Position numbers and translations under genes: made by a program. The notes beneath the pieces were generated by a model that searched no databases, was not told where the DNA came from, and worked only from the letters and a program-made list of their open reading frames with translations. Below, in pieces: positions 52,020 through 59,744 of a DNA stretch of 64,000 nt; positions within the stretch are counted from its first letter, which is position 1, and each line of letters begins with the position of its first letter. Origin of the DNA: Sphingobacterium alkalisoli (lineage in GTDB: Bacteria > Bacteroidota > Bacteroidia > Sphingobacteriales > Sphingobacteriaceae). The stretch covers positions 1 to 64,000 of the forward strand of contig NZ_SUKA01000007.1 in the NCBI RefSeq assembly GCF_005049105.1, given 5' to 3'.

Positions 52020-52212
52020 TGACAGAACAGCCGAAAATACTTATGGTCTTTGCTCAAAATAATTGAGAAAAGTGGAGAGGAAATTGTATGTAATATAAAG
52101 GGGTCCGGGTGTTGGAAAAACCTATTTAATACCTATTTAATAATTTCGCTGGCACGGTATGCATTTAAGATAGTTTTCATTTGAAATTTGTAGTTTAGCT
52201 TGCCGTTCGGCC
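52019..52212 (+). pseudogene. Broken P-loop ATPase gene
   Basis: The ATG at 52019 overlaps the SRPBCC stop and encodes MTEQPKILMVFAQNN before a stop. Further on, another frame reads GPGVGKTYLIPI at 52102-52137, a textbook Walker A motif, then a TAA. ACCTATTTAAT is duplicated in tandem at 52120-52130 and 52131-52141; removing one copy would restore ...GKTYLIISLARYAFK. It appears to be an AAA-type gene killed by frameshifts and deletions. The space to the helicase start (52213-52278) is otherwise empty. Confidence 0.5.
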
Positions 52213-52278
52213 TTGCAATAATCCGGCCCGATGCAAAGCTTTAAAACTAGGACCTAAATTTAAAAAGACACCGATACA

Positions 52279-55002
52279 TTGACAGAATATCCTAAAGAAA
52301 TAAAATTTAAATATAGTTGGCGGAAGTACCAGCAGCGAGTGCTTGACGACTTACAAGAACACTTAACTAACGGACATTTGCACGTAATTGCACCGCCAGG
52401 TTCGGGCAAGACAGTTTTAGGACTTGAAGTTGCTATTCGACTGAATAAACCGACGTTAATACTTGCACCGACGATTGCAATCCGCAATCAATGGATTCAA
52501 CGTTTTTGTGAACTTTTTCTGCAAACCCATTTAACACCTGATTGGATTTCGAGAGACATTCGTAATCCGAAATTTATGACCGTTGTGACATATCAAGGAC
52601 TTCACGCTGCTTGCAATAACCTACGAATTGAAGAGGATGACACGGACACCGAGGAAGAAACAGAAGAAAATGGAAGCGGCAGGTCAACAAATCCAAACCT
52701 CGATAATATCATAAGCGGACTAAAATCGCAGAATATTAAAACAATCGTTGTGGACGAAGCACATCACTTAAAAAATGAATGGTGGCAAACGCTGACAAAA
52801 GTTAAAGATAAATTAGAACCGATTATTGTTGGTTTAACAGCTACTCCTCCATATGACGTAACAGCCACAGAATGGCAACGATATATCGATTTGAATGGTC
52901 CGGTTGACACAGAAATCTCGGTTCCTGAATTAGTAATTGAAGGTGACTTATGCCCACACCAAGACTATGTATATGTTACGTTACCTACGGAAAAAGAAAA
53001 ACAAAGCATTGTTGATTTCAGACAGAATATTGAAAAACTCTTTCATGAAATAAAAAGTGATGAAACAATAATAGAGGCGATAGAGAAACATCCTATCTGG
53101 CAAAACCCAATGGAGCAATTGGACTGGATTTATAACAACCTTTCTTATTATTCGGCCTGTCTAATATTTTTAAATGCTAACGAAAAAGAAATCCCAGAAA
53201 TACACCGTGAAGTTATAGGAGATATAAAGTTTAAAATTCCCAGACTCGATTATGAATGGATGGAAACACTTTTAGATTTCTATATCTACAAAGACAAAGT
53301 ACATTTCAAAGCATTTGAAGAACATCAAAAATCACTTGAACACCGATTAAGAAGATACGGAGCAATTGAAAGACGACAAATCAATTTTTCGCATAATCAA
53401 CGAGTAACTGGTTTTTTGACGTCAAGCATCAGTAAACTAAATGGTATCCAAGAAATAGTTGATTTTGAATACAAAAAACTAGGTAAAAACCTACGGTTAG
53501 TGATTCTTTCCGACTTTATCCGAAAAGAGTTTTTCATTAATTCAGCAGAAAACAAACTCGAACTAAATAAAATTGGGATCATCCCAATTTTTGAGAAATT
53601 ACGGCGAGAAAATAAAGAAAATAAGAAAATTGCAGTTCTTACAGGTTCAATGATTATTATTCCTGTTAGTGCTTATGCTGCATTTGAAGCAAAGGCCGCG
53701 AAATATGGAATTACACAAATCAACTCAAATCCTGTTCCTTTTGATAATAGCTACGTTTTAATAAACCAAAATGAGCGCCTTAAACACGAAATTGTTCATA
53801 TTGTTACCCAAATATTTCAGCGTGGAGAAATTGAGATTCTAATAGGAACAAAATCTTTGCTTGGAGAAGGTTGGGATGCACCTGCAATCAATGCTTTAAT
53901 CTTGGCAAGTTTTGTTGGTTCATTTGTCCTTTCCAATCAGATGCGTGGTAGAGCAATAAGAACACAAAATGGAAACGGCGATAAAACAGGAAATATTTGG
54001 CATTTGGTATGTATTGATCCAACCTCACCAAAAGGCGGAGATGATTTTGAGCTGTTGAAAAGACGTTTTAGAAGTTTTGTGGGCGTTTCATTCAAAGAAG
54101 AGCCCGGAATCGAAAACGGGATTGGCAGATTGAACTTACCCGAAAATATTCACCATAAGGAAGAAGCGGAGAAGAAAAACATAGAAATGTTTACCCGCGC
54201 AGGAGACAGAGAAAGTTTAAAACAGCGTTGGAAAGAAGCATTGGCAACAGGTGTAAATCTTGTAGAAGAAATCAAAATTCCGTTTCCGGAAGAAAGAGAA
54301 TACAAAACTGTAAAGTCTATGTATTTCAACAAGACAATCAGAAACCTCTTGGCAACTTTGGGTTCGGGTTTGCTAGCCTTCGGTTTGGAGAGTTTACAAG
54401 GACTTAGCAGAGCAGCAAGAAACATCAAAACAGCGCAAGATCTTTATCTTTTCCTCGCTATTATTGGAACAACGGGAATGTTGATTTTTGGAAGACTGAC
54501 TTTCAAGACGCTAAGACTGTATTTCAAATACCGAGACATCTCAAAAGATATTCAACAAATTGGTGATGCACTGTTAAACGCGTTGATTAAAGCAGGTGTT
54601 ATCCGAACTGACAATTCAAAGTTAAAAGTGGAAACTTCGGTTGACAATTGGGGTGCTATATATTGCCATTTGGAAGGCGGGACGACTTTCGATAAGTCAA
54701 CTTTCATCAATGCATTGCAGGAAATCATTGCCCCTATTGGCAATCCACGTTATGTAATTATAAGAAAGAACAAATTTATGCTTTTCATTAAGCAAAAGGA
54801 CTATCATGCTGTTCCTGAAATCCTAGGACGAAACAAGTTGCTGGCCGAGTATTTCCAAAATCAATGGGTACGACTTGTAGGCGCGTGCGATCTGATTTTT
54901 ACAAGGACAATTGGCGGAAGAAAACTACTTTTGAAATCGAGGGTAAAATCATTGACAACGCAATTTGACGACAAAGTAGAGCACGTAAACAAATGGAGAT
55001 GA
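52279..55002 (+). CDS. DEAH-box helicase with C-terminal membrane segments, candidate defence protein
   Basis: This superfamily-2 helicase has Walker A APPGSGKT at 38-45, DEAH at 159-162 (VVDEAHHL), GLTATPP (motif III), an IGTKSLLGEGWDAP segment and SNQMRGRAIRTQNG (motif VI, about 552-565). The C-terminal third carries two hydrophobic segments, about 689-706 and 721-740, which suggest membrane association, followed by a domain of about 140 residues. The start is a TTG at 52279 (TEYPKEIKFKYSWRKYQQ), because no ATG precedes the motor. Helicases of this type occur as single genes in defence islands. Here it is followed by an ietA/ietS scar and a toxin-antitoxin pair. Confidence 0.8.
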   Translation: MTEYPKEIKFKYSWRKYQQRVLDDLQEHLTNGHLHVIAPPGSGKTVLGLEVAIRLNKPTLILAPTIAIRNQWIQRFCELFLQTHLTPDWISRDIRNPKFMTVVTYQGLHAACNNLRIEEDDTDTEEETEENGSGRSTNPNLDNIISGLKSQNIKTIVVDEAHHLKNEWWQTLTKVKDKLEPIIVGLTATPPYDVTATEWQRYIDLNGPVDTEISVPELVIEGDLCPHQDYVYVTLPTEKEKQSIVDFRQNIEKLFHEIKSDETIIEAIEKHPIWQNPMEQLDWIYNNLSYYSACLIFLNANEKEIPEIHREVIGDIKFKIPRLDYEWMETLLDFYIYKDKVHFKAFEEHQKSLEHRLRRYGAIERRQINFSHNQRVTGFLTSSISKLNGIQEIVDFEYKKLGKNLRLVILSDFIRKEFFINSAENKLELNKIGIIPIFEKLRRENKENKKIAVLTGSMIIIPVSAYAAFEAKAAKYGITQINSNPVPFDNSYVLINQNERLKHEIVHIVTQIFQRGEIEILIGTKSLLGEGWDAPAINALILASFVGSFVLSNQMRGRAIRTQNGNGDKTGNIWHLVCIDPTSPKGGDDFELLKRRFRSFVGVSFKEEPGIENGIGRLNLPENIHHKEEAEKKNIEMFTRAGDRESLKQRWKEALATGVNLVEEIKIPFPEEREYKTVKSMYFNKTIRNLLATLGSGLLAFGLESLQGLSRAARNIKTAQDLYLFLAIIGTTGMLIFGRLTFKTLRLYFKYRDISKDIQQIGDALLNALIKAGVIRTDNSKLKVETSVDNWGAIYCHLEGGTTFDKSTFINALQEIIAPIGNPRYVIIRKNKFMLFIKQKDYHAVPEILGRNKLLAEYFQNQWVRLVGACDLIFTRTIGGRKLLLKSRVKSLTTQFDDKVEHVNKWR

Positions 55003-55053
55003 CGAGAAAAAGAACGGTCATAAAAAACACGTGCTTTTAAACTTCTTTATGGC

Positions 55054-55261
55054 AAGGTGCTCAGGGTCTCTCCTACTACAGCATACAGAAAACATTGATC
55101 AATTCGATCAAGCGTAGCCTTTTTGCACAAAAAAACACACGGGCTCTAAAGCCCATGATTAATACGCAGATCTGGAAGAATCTACTTACACAAGAAAAGG
55201 AAGCCTTGGCAATATAATAAAGCTAAGGCTTTTTTATGCTTCTGCTTCGAGGTCTTGGTCG
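55054..55261. repeat. 208-bp duplicate of the ietA/ietS junction
   Basis: The stretch matches 9469-9676 over 208 bases without gaps; I count about seven mismatches. It covers the last 55 or so codons of the AAA+ gene (GAQGLSYYSIQKTLINSIKR still readable), the terminator hairpin, and the last codons of the S8 protease on the opposite strand. The match ends abruptly at both sides. It is the footprint of a second IetAS-like locus, or of a recombination with it, now occupied by a helicase and a toxin-antitoxin pair. Confidence 0.85.
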
Positions 55262-55325
55262 AGATCTGCAATAGTATTATTAGCAAATTTATCTTAATTT
55301 ATTTTCTTTTGTTTTTAATATACTG

Positions 55326-55333
55326 TAAATTTG
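55326..55333 (+). promoter_or_regulatory. Putative -7 box of the toxin-antitoxin operon
   Basis: TAAATTTG fits TAnnTTTG and ends 5 bases before the ATG at 55339. A TTTG at 55308-55311 lies at a shorter distance than the usual -33 element. If the box is real, the message would start at or near the start codon. Confidence 0.5.
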
Positions 55334-55338
55334 TATTA

Positions 55339-55623
55339 ATGAGCACAATAAAGGATATATCGAAACTCCTTCCAAAACATTTATTTTGGGATGTCGATCC
55401 AAAGAATTTAGATATTCAGGATGACAAGGATTTTATTATCCCAAGGGCTCTAATTGCTACAACAGCAGAAACATTTGTTCAGGATATCCAACCCTTGGAA
55501 AAGCTTTACAGCAAAGTCCAAATCGTTAAGGAATTGCAAAAAACAAAAGAGCGTATTAGTAATGAGGTGTGTAAACTTGTTGCTCGTCGTTATCATGTGA
55601 AGCAGTTTTTACGTTATCAATAA
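55339..55623 (+). CDS. DUF6922-type antitoxin-like protein
   Basis: From the ATG at 55339 the protein has 94 residues: KLLPKHLFWDVDPKNLDIQDDKDFIIPRAL, then helices ending HVKQFLRYQ. The FWDxDPxxLDxxxxxxFIIxR opening is typical of the small DUF6922 proteins that precede AbiEii-type nucleotidyltransferases in Bacteroidota. It therefore probably acts as the antitoxin. A longer frame from 55255 would add a spurious hydrophobic start within the duplicated ietS end. Its stop overlaps the toxin start by one base (TAATG). Confidence 0.75.
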   Translation: MSTIKDISKLLPKHLFWDVDPKNLDIQDDKDFIIPRALIATTAETFVQDIQPLEKLYSKVQIVKELQKTKERISNEVCKLVARRYHVKQFLRYQ

Positions 55624-56393
55624 TGTCAGCTATTTCTCCCTGTCTGTTGAAGACTATTCGTGAGTTACAATCTTTTGAAAGCTTTAACAATTCTGCTTTA
55701 GGCGGAGGCACCAATTTAGCTATCAGACATGGCCACCGTGTATCAACGGATATTGATATCTTTTTTCCACACATTATAGGTAAAGCAGGTTTTGAACGTA
55801 TCAAAAAGGAAGTCCTAAATTTTTATGGTGCGCGTGTATTTGGCACTCAATATCCCTGCGACATAGACGATCAGTATATTTTTCTTCGTTTTTTTATTAT
55901 ATCTGACGGAGAAACCATCAAGGTGGAGGTTCTTCATAACATGAAAATGATCGCTGATATTGAAGAAATAGATGGTATTAAATTGGTATCCGAACTTGAT
56001 ATTGCGCTATTCAAAATGATGTCGGCCTCGAATCGCGCTACCCAGAAAGATATATATGATCTGGATCTCCTATCTGAAAATTTCTCTTTGCCATATCTAT
56101 TTGAACAACTCGATAAAAAACGTTCTTTGTTCTCAGAAAAGGAGCATCAAAATATTTTTGACCTCGATGGAGAAATTAATCCATTAGACGAACCTTTAAC
56201 TCTATTGAAATTTGATGAAGGACGTGGGCAAGACAGTAAATCAAGACCTCACCATTCGCAAAATAGAGTCGATATTGTGAAAGACCGGAAAAGCTGGCTT
56301 CTTGCCCGATCAAGTTGGCGAAAAAAGGTTCGTGTACTTTTTGACCAATTGAAAATAACATTTCCTGATCCTTCTTCATCAGATGTTAGCTGA
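55623..56393 (+). CDS. AbiEii/AbiGii-type nucleotidyltransferase toxin
   Basis: The segment ALGGGTNLAIRHGHRVSTDIDIFF at about 25-48 contains the GG-T/S motif and the DxD pair (D42/D44) of polymerase-beta-like nucleotidyltransferases in the AbiEii family. A later catalytic Asp/Lys region can be seen in ELDIALFKMMSASNRATQKDIYDLDLL. AbiEii toxins add nucleotides to tRNA or other acceptors and stop growth during infection. The protein has 256 residues, within the family range. It is coupled to the DUF6922 gene, making a type-IV-like toxin-antitoxin or abortive-infection unit. Confidence 0.85.
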   Translation: MSAISPCLLKTIRELQSFESFNNSALGGGTNLAIRHGHRVSTDIDIFFPHIIGKAGFERIKKEVLNFYGARVFGTQYPCDIDDQYIFLRFFIISDGETIKVEVLHNMKMIADIEEIDGIKLVSELDIALFKMMSASNRATQKDIYDLDLLSENFSLPYLFEQLDKKRSLFSEKEHQNIFDLDGEINPLDEPLTLLKFDEGRGQDSKSRPHHSQNRVDIVKDRKSWLLARSSWRKKVRVLFDQLKITFPDPSSSDVS

Positions 56394-56422
56394 ATAAAAA
56401 ACGCATATCTAAATCCTCGGAT

Positions 56423-56445
56423 GGTGTAGGGACTTTGCCCCGTGC
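56423..56445 (+). repeat. REP-like element, diverged copy
   Basis: GGTGTAGGGACTTTGCCCCG followed by TGC resembles the hairpin half GGCGCGTGGACTTTGTCCCG at 14048. It lies between the toxin gene and the terminator of the broken Rpn copy. Confidence 0.5.
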
Positions 56446-56489
56446 GGAATTAATATATAAGGCTAGCTCTATATATCCCTATTTTAGTT

Positions 56490-56516
56490 AAAAAAAGCGT
56501 TCCGATTGAGAACGCT
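56490..56516 (-). terminator. Intrinsic terminator of the second Rpn copy
   Basis: AGCGTTC at 56496-56502 pairs with GAACGCT at 56510-56516; on the minus strand a run of seven T residues follows. It corresponds to the terminator at 28762-28788. Confidence 0.7.
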
Positions 56517-56610
56517 TGTATATTTTGAAGGACATAGCTATCTCGGCAACGGATTTCCCGAGGCAACTTAAAAACTATTTCAACTTCCCGACCTCTTCGA
56601 TAGTAAGTGC

Positions 56611-57645
56611 CTAGAGTTTCTCGATTTCTTCCGCAGAAAGTTCCGTAAAACGGATTATCTGCTCTAGTGGAAGTCCATCTTTCTTCATTGTTCGAGCAGA
56701 TTCAATAGCCCTTTTTCGCTCGCCTTCGGCAAGGCCTTCAGCAAGTGCTTCCTTTTTAGCCTGGGCTAAATTTAACACATGCGCCTCTTCTAATGCCCGC
56801 TGCTTCTCTTCTAATGCTTGCCTTTGTACCTCCAGTGCCTGCCTATCTTCCTCTTGTGCCTGCCGGACGGCTTCCGCGTCCCATTTGCGCTTTAAACTGA
56901 TATCGTACATATATCGCTCCTCCTTTGTCAATTTTGCGTAGCTCGCCAGCTGGAAAAATCGCTGGAAAACGCCCGAATTCAGTTTCCGGGGTAGCTTCTT
57001 TAACGTGGACATATTCTTGAGCATAAAGAATACCTTGTCCAGCTCGCTCTCCAACTCTGCTTCGCCTTTTACAAAGTTAATGAGTTCCATGTAAATAAAC
57101 CCTAATCCTTCGTAAAACTCTTGAGTTGAATTTGCATATTTGGCAATTTCAACGAAAGACTCTTGCTGGCCATATAAATCAAACGCCTTCAACAAAATAT
57201 TTCTCCCGAGTCTCTATCGCACAGGCAGATATCATGTAAATGTCCCCTACTGCTGCTATCGGGCATATGGAAGCCATCCATCAATACAATAGTGTACACT
57301 TCGGGAAGGGAGTATGCCCAGCCTCTACGGTCGCCATGGGGAGCTTTGTCCGAAATAACCTTGCTCGCATAGTATAGCATCCGCTTCTTGAGATTCGAAT
57401 GCCGGCTGGTCTGCATTTCGATAATGATCTCCTGCCCTGTACTGGTCTCGACCATCAGATCGAAGATAACTGTACCGATATCTTCTGCTGCCCCGACCCG
57501 CTCGGTATCACGGTAGGTGAGATCGACAATGACCTTGCGGCCCCGGAAGATGATGTTGAGAAAATTGATAAGATTAATCTTATCGCCAAATAACCGTTTG
57601 AACCCCTCATCGGTAGTAGGATCAATGAATACGGGATTTTCTTTT
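56611..57645 (-). pseudogene. Broken second copy of the Rpn-type nuclease
   Basis: DNA and protein are nearly identical to 28826-29839, but the gene is destroyed in two ways. First, an 80-base insertion at 57118-57197 shifts the frame between GEIF and FYEGLGFIYMEL. Second, the 5' end is joined to unrelated DNA right before the ENPVFIDPTTDEG segment, with a TAA and no start codon in frame. The catalytic D and E-x-Q residues remain readable in the middle part. The heptad region is shorter (about three QALE-type heptads instead of five). Its terminator is kept. Confidence 0.85.
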
Positions 57646-57769
57646 GATTATCGTGCTGCAACATACTATACAGCCAATATCAACGAATATGAAGCGAATA
57701 TTTGTTTCGGCTTTCCTACCTAATAAATATCAAACACGGATGTAGAACATTAAATAATTGTTAATTTCA

Positions 57770-57777
57770 TACCTTTG
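57770..57777 (+). promoter_or_regulatory. -7 box just upstream of the sigma-factor gene
   Basis: TACCTTTG fits TAnnTTTG and ends 6 bases before the preferred ATG at 57784. No good -33 TTG is found at the usual distance. The TTG within the box would be an alternative start codon (57775) but is unlikely to serve both purposes. Confidence 0.5.
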
Positions 57778-57783
57778 AAAAAA

Positions 57784-58356
57784 ATGGAAAAGATTACAAA
57801 ATCAGATTATGACCATTTATTGGCAAGCATAGCAGCGGACGACCAAAAATCCTTTTCTATGTTGTACGATCTATTTTGTCCCGATCTCACTCGACATGTA
57901 CTGTCCAAAGTCAACGAAATCTCCGTTGCGGAAGATATTGTGCATGATCTGTTCCTTTCGTTATGGAAAAACAGGAAAAACCTATTGGAGATTGAATCGC
58001 TCCCGGCCTATCTATTTTCTTCATGTCGTTATCTTGTTTTAGCGTATTATCGGAAGCGAGCCACGCAAGAAAAGTATGTTGATTTTTTAGACTATGAATT
58101 TGCAGACTCAAGCTTAGCGATTGAGGACAGGCTTTATTACCGTTACATATTGGATATGATAGAGAGCGAAATTGAAAATTTACCCGAAAAATGCAGGGAG
58201 ATATTTAAACTAAGCCGAAGTTCTTTCTTGACCAATCGACAAATTGCCGAAAAACTTGCTATTTCTGAGTCGACTGTTGAAAACCATATCAATAAGGCTA
58301 TCAAGAGGTTACGGACAATAACGAAAAAACATTTTCTTTTTTTTCTTTTTTTTTAA
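57784..58356 (+). CDS. FecI-type ECF sigma factor
   Basis: Residues 20-90 form sigma-70 region 2 (SFSMLYDLFCPDLTRHVL, VAEDIVHDLFLSLWKNRKNL). Residues 125-185 form region 4 (LPEKCREIFKLSRSSFLTNR then QIAEKLAISESTVENHINKAIKRLR). With 190 residues it is a typical Bacteroidota ECF sigma factor that directs transcription of the SusC/SusD-type genes following its FecR partner. The ATG at 57784 is preferred to the TTG at 57775, which lies inside a TACCTTTG box. The FecR gene starts 73 bases after the stop. Confidence 0.9.
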   Translation: MEKITKSDYDHLLASIAADDQKSFSMLYDLFCPDLTRHVLSKVNEISVAEDIVHDLFLSLWKNRKNLLEIESLPAYLFSSCRYLVLAYYRKRATQEKYVDFLDYEFADSSLAIEDRLYYRYILDMIESEIENLPEKCREIFKLSRSSFLTNRQIAEKLAISESTVENHINKAIKRLRTITKKHFLFFLFF

Positions 58357-58429
58357 AAAAAGAGGTAGGTGCTAGCCTAAGTTTCCATCACTTGTATAAA
58401 TAACGAGCCCGATGTGCTTACCTAATGAT

Positions 58430-59563
58430 ATGAAAGGAAAAAAGGATCTTTTATCGAAATATATCGCCCAAGAAGAGAATTCTGCGGAACGAAAGGAACT
58501 GTATGACTGGTACGACGAACAAAACCACGCGTTGCCCCATGAAGCAGATATCCAGGAATTGGAGTCACGCGCAAAAGCACGGGTTTTCGCTTCCATTCGA
58601 GCAGCTGTTCATCAAAAAAATACCACACGTATGTGGCGGACAGTGGTAGCAGCAGCGTCCATTGCCGTTGTGACCTTGTTGGGTTATCTATATTGGGCTC
58701 AACACCCTGTTCCTCTTCCTGCGGATGACCAGCGGCTAGCACAAGTTCTCCCCGGAAAACCACAGGCCATCATTACACTTCCCGACGGGCAGGTGATTTC
58801 GGCGGACAACCTTCATGTAAATGAGTCGATTGAGATCGGCAATTTCACGATCACTAAAGATCAAGATGGTCAGATTACGTACCACAGCGAGGATACGCAA
58901 GATCTAAAAGACCAACGGCATACGATGCAAACGCCACGGGCAGCTACTTACGATCTGATACTATCTGATGGGACCAAAGTACGGCTTAATGAGCAGTCTA
59001 AATTGAGCTATCCGGTAACATTTGGCGACGGTGACCGCGTGGTACAGTTGGAAGGAGAAGCTTATTTCCAGGTTACCAAATCGAGTACAAAAAGTCGTTT
59101 CGTCGTAAAGACCAACACTCAGGAGACGGAGGTGTTAGGCACGAAATTCAATATCAAAGCCTACAGCACCGCCAAATCCGTATATACGACCTTAGAAGAA
59201 GGCAGTGTACGTGTTTCGCCAGAAGATAAGCAACTCCGTGACGTATTGCTGCATCCACGGCAACAGGCTGTCTTAACGGGAAAAAGAATACGGACAGAAA
59301 CGGTTGATTTAGAAATCGTATTGGGATGGACAAAAGATCTATTTTGCTTCGATGGGACGAATACCGAGGAAGTACTGGGGGAGATCGCCCGCTGGTATAA
59401 TATCGATATCACCTATAAAAGCAACAAGAAGAGCACACAGTACAGCGGAAAAATTCCAAAAAATTTACCCCTTGATCAGCTTGTAAAACTATTGAGGTAT
59501 GCCGATCTGACGGTCAACCCAACTTTAAACGGCGATAATCGCGTAAACTTAATCATTAACTAA
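58430..59563 (+). CDS. FecR-family anti-sigma factor (DUF4974)
   Basis: The protein has an N-terminal cytoplasmic domain that binds sigma (LSKYIAQEENSAERKELYDWYDEQ), one membrane helix (VVAAASIAVVTLLGYLYW, about residues 72-89), a FecR domain in the periplasm (LILSDGTKVRLNEQSKLSYPVTF, VQLEGEAYFQVTKSSTKSRFVV, TEVLGTKFNIKAY) and a C-terminal DUF4974 domain (FDGTNTEEVLGEIARWYNIDITY). It passes the substrate signal from the SusC-type receptor to the sigma factor. The frame begins at 58412, but MKGKK at 58430 looks like the natural start. Confidence 0.9.
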   Translation: MKGKKDLLSKYIAQEENSAERKELYDWYDEQNHALPHEADIQELESRAKARVFASIRAAVHQKNTTRMWRTVVAAASIAVVTLLGYLYWAQHPVPLPADDQRLAQVLPGKPQAIITLPDGQVISADNLHVNESIEIGNFTITKDQDGQITYHSEDTQDLKDQRHTMQTPRAATYDLILSDGTKVRLNEQSKLSYPVTFGDGDRVVQLEGEAYFQVTKSSTKSRFVVKTNTQETEVLGTKFNIKAYSTAKSVYTTLEEGSVRVSPEDKQLRDVLLHPRQQAVLTGKRIRTETVDLEIVLGWTKDLFCFDGTNTEEVLGEIARWYNIDITYKSNKKSTQYSGKIPKNLPLDQLVKLLRYADLTVNPTLNGDNRVNLIIN

Positions 59564-59744
59564 ATATTTACTAATCTAACTTACATTGAAAATAAAAAAC
59601 AAACCAACTTAAAAATTTATTGGCAGAGCAAAAAAAATCCGGAATATGTTGACGCATACCCCGGACAAAACTGCTCGGCTTAAAAATGGATCTGTTGACA
59701 CACAGTATTATCCTAATTTTTCTTAACCAAACACTACAAATGTA

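Noticed and set aside
57189..57455. Separate small gene between the two parts of the second Rpn copy
   Set aside because: It is the middle part of the same broken gene, shifted by the 80-base insertion.
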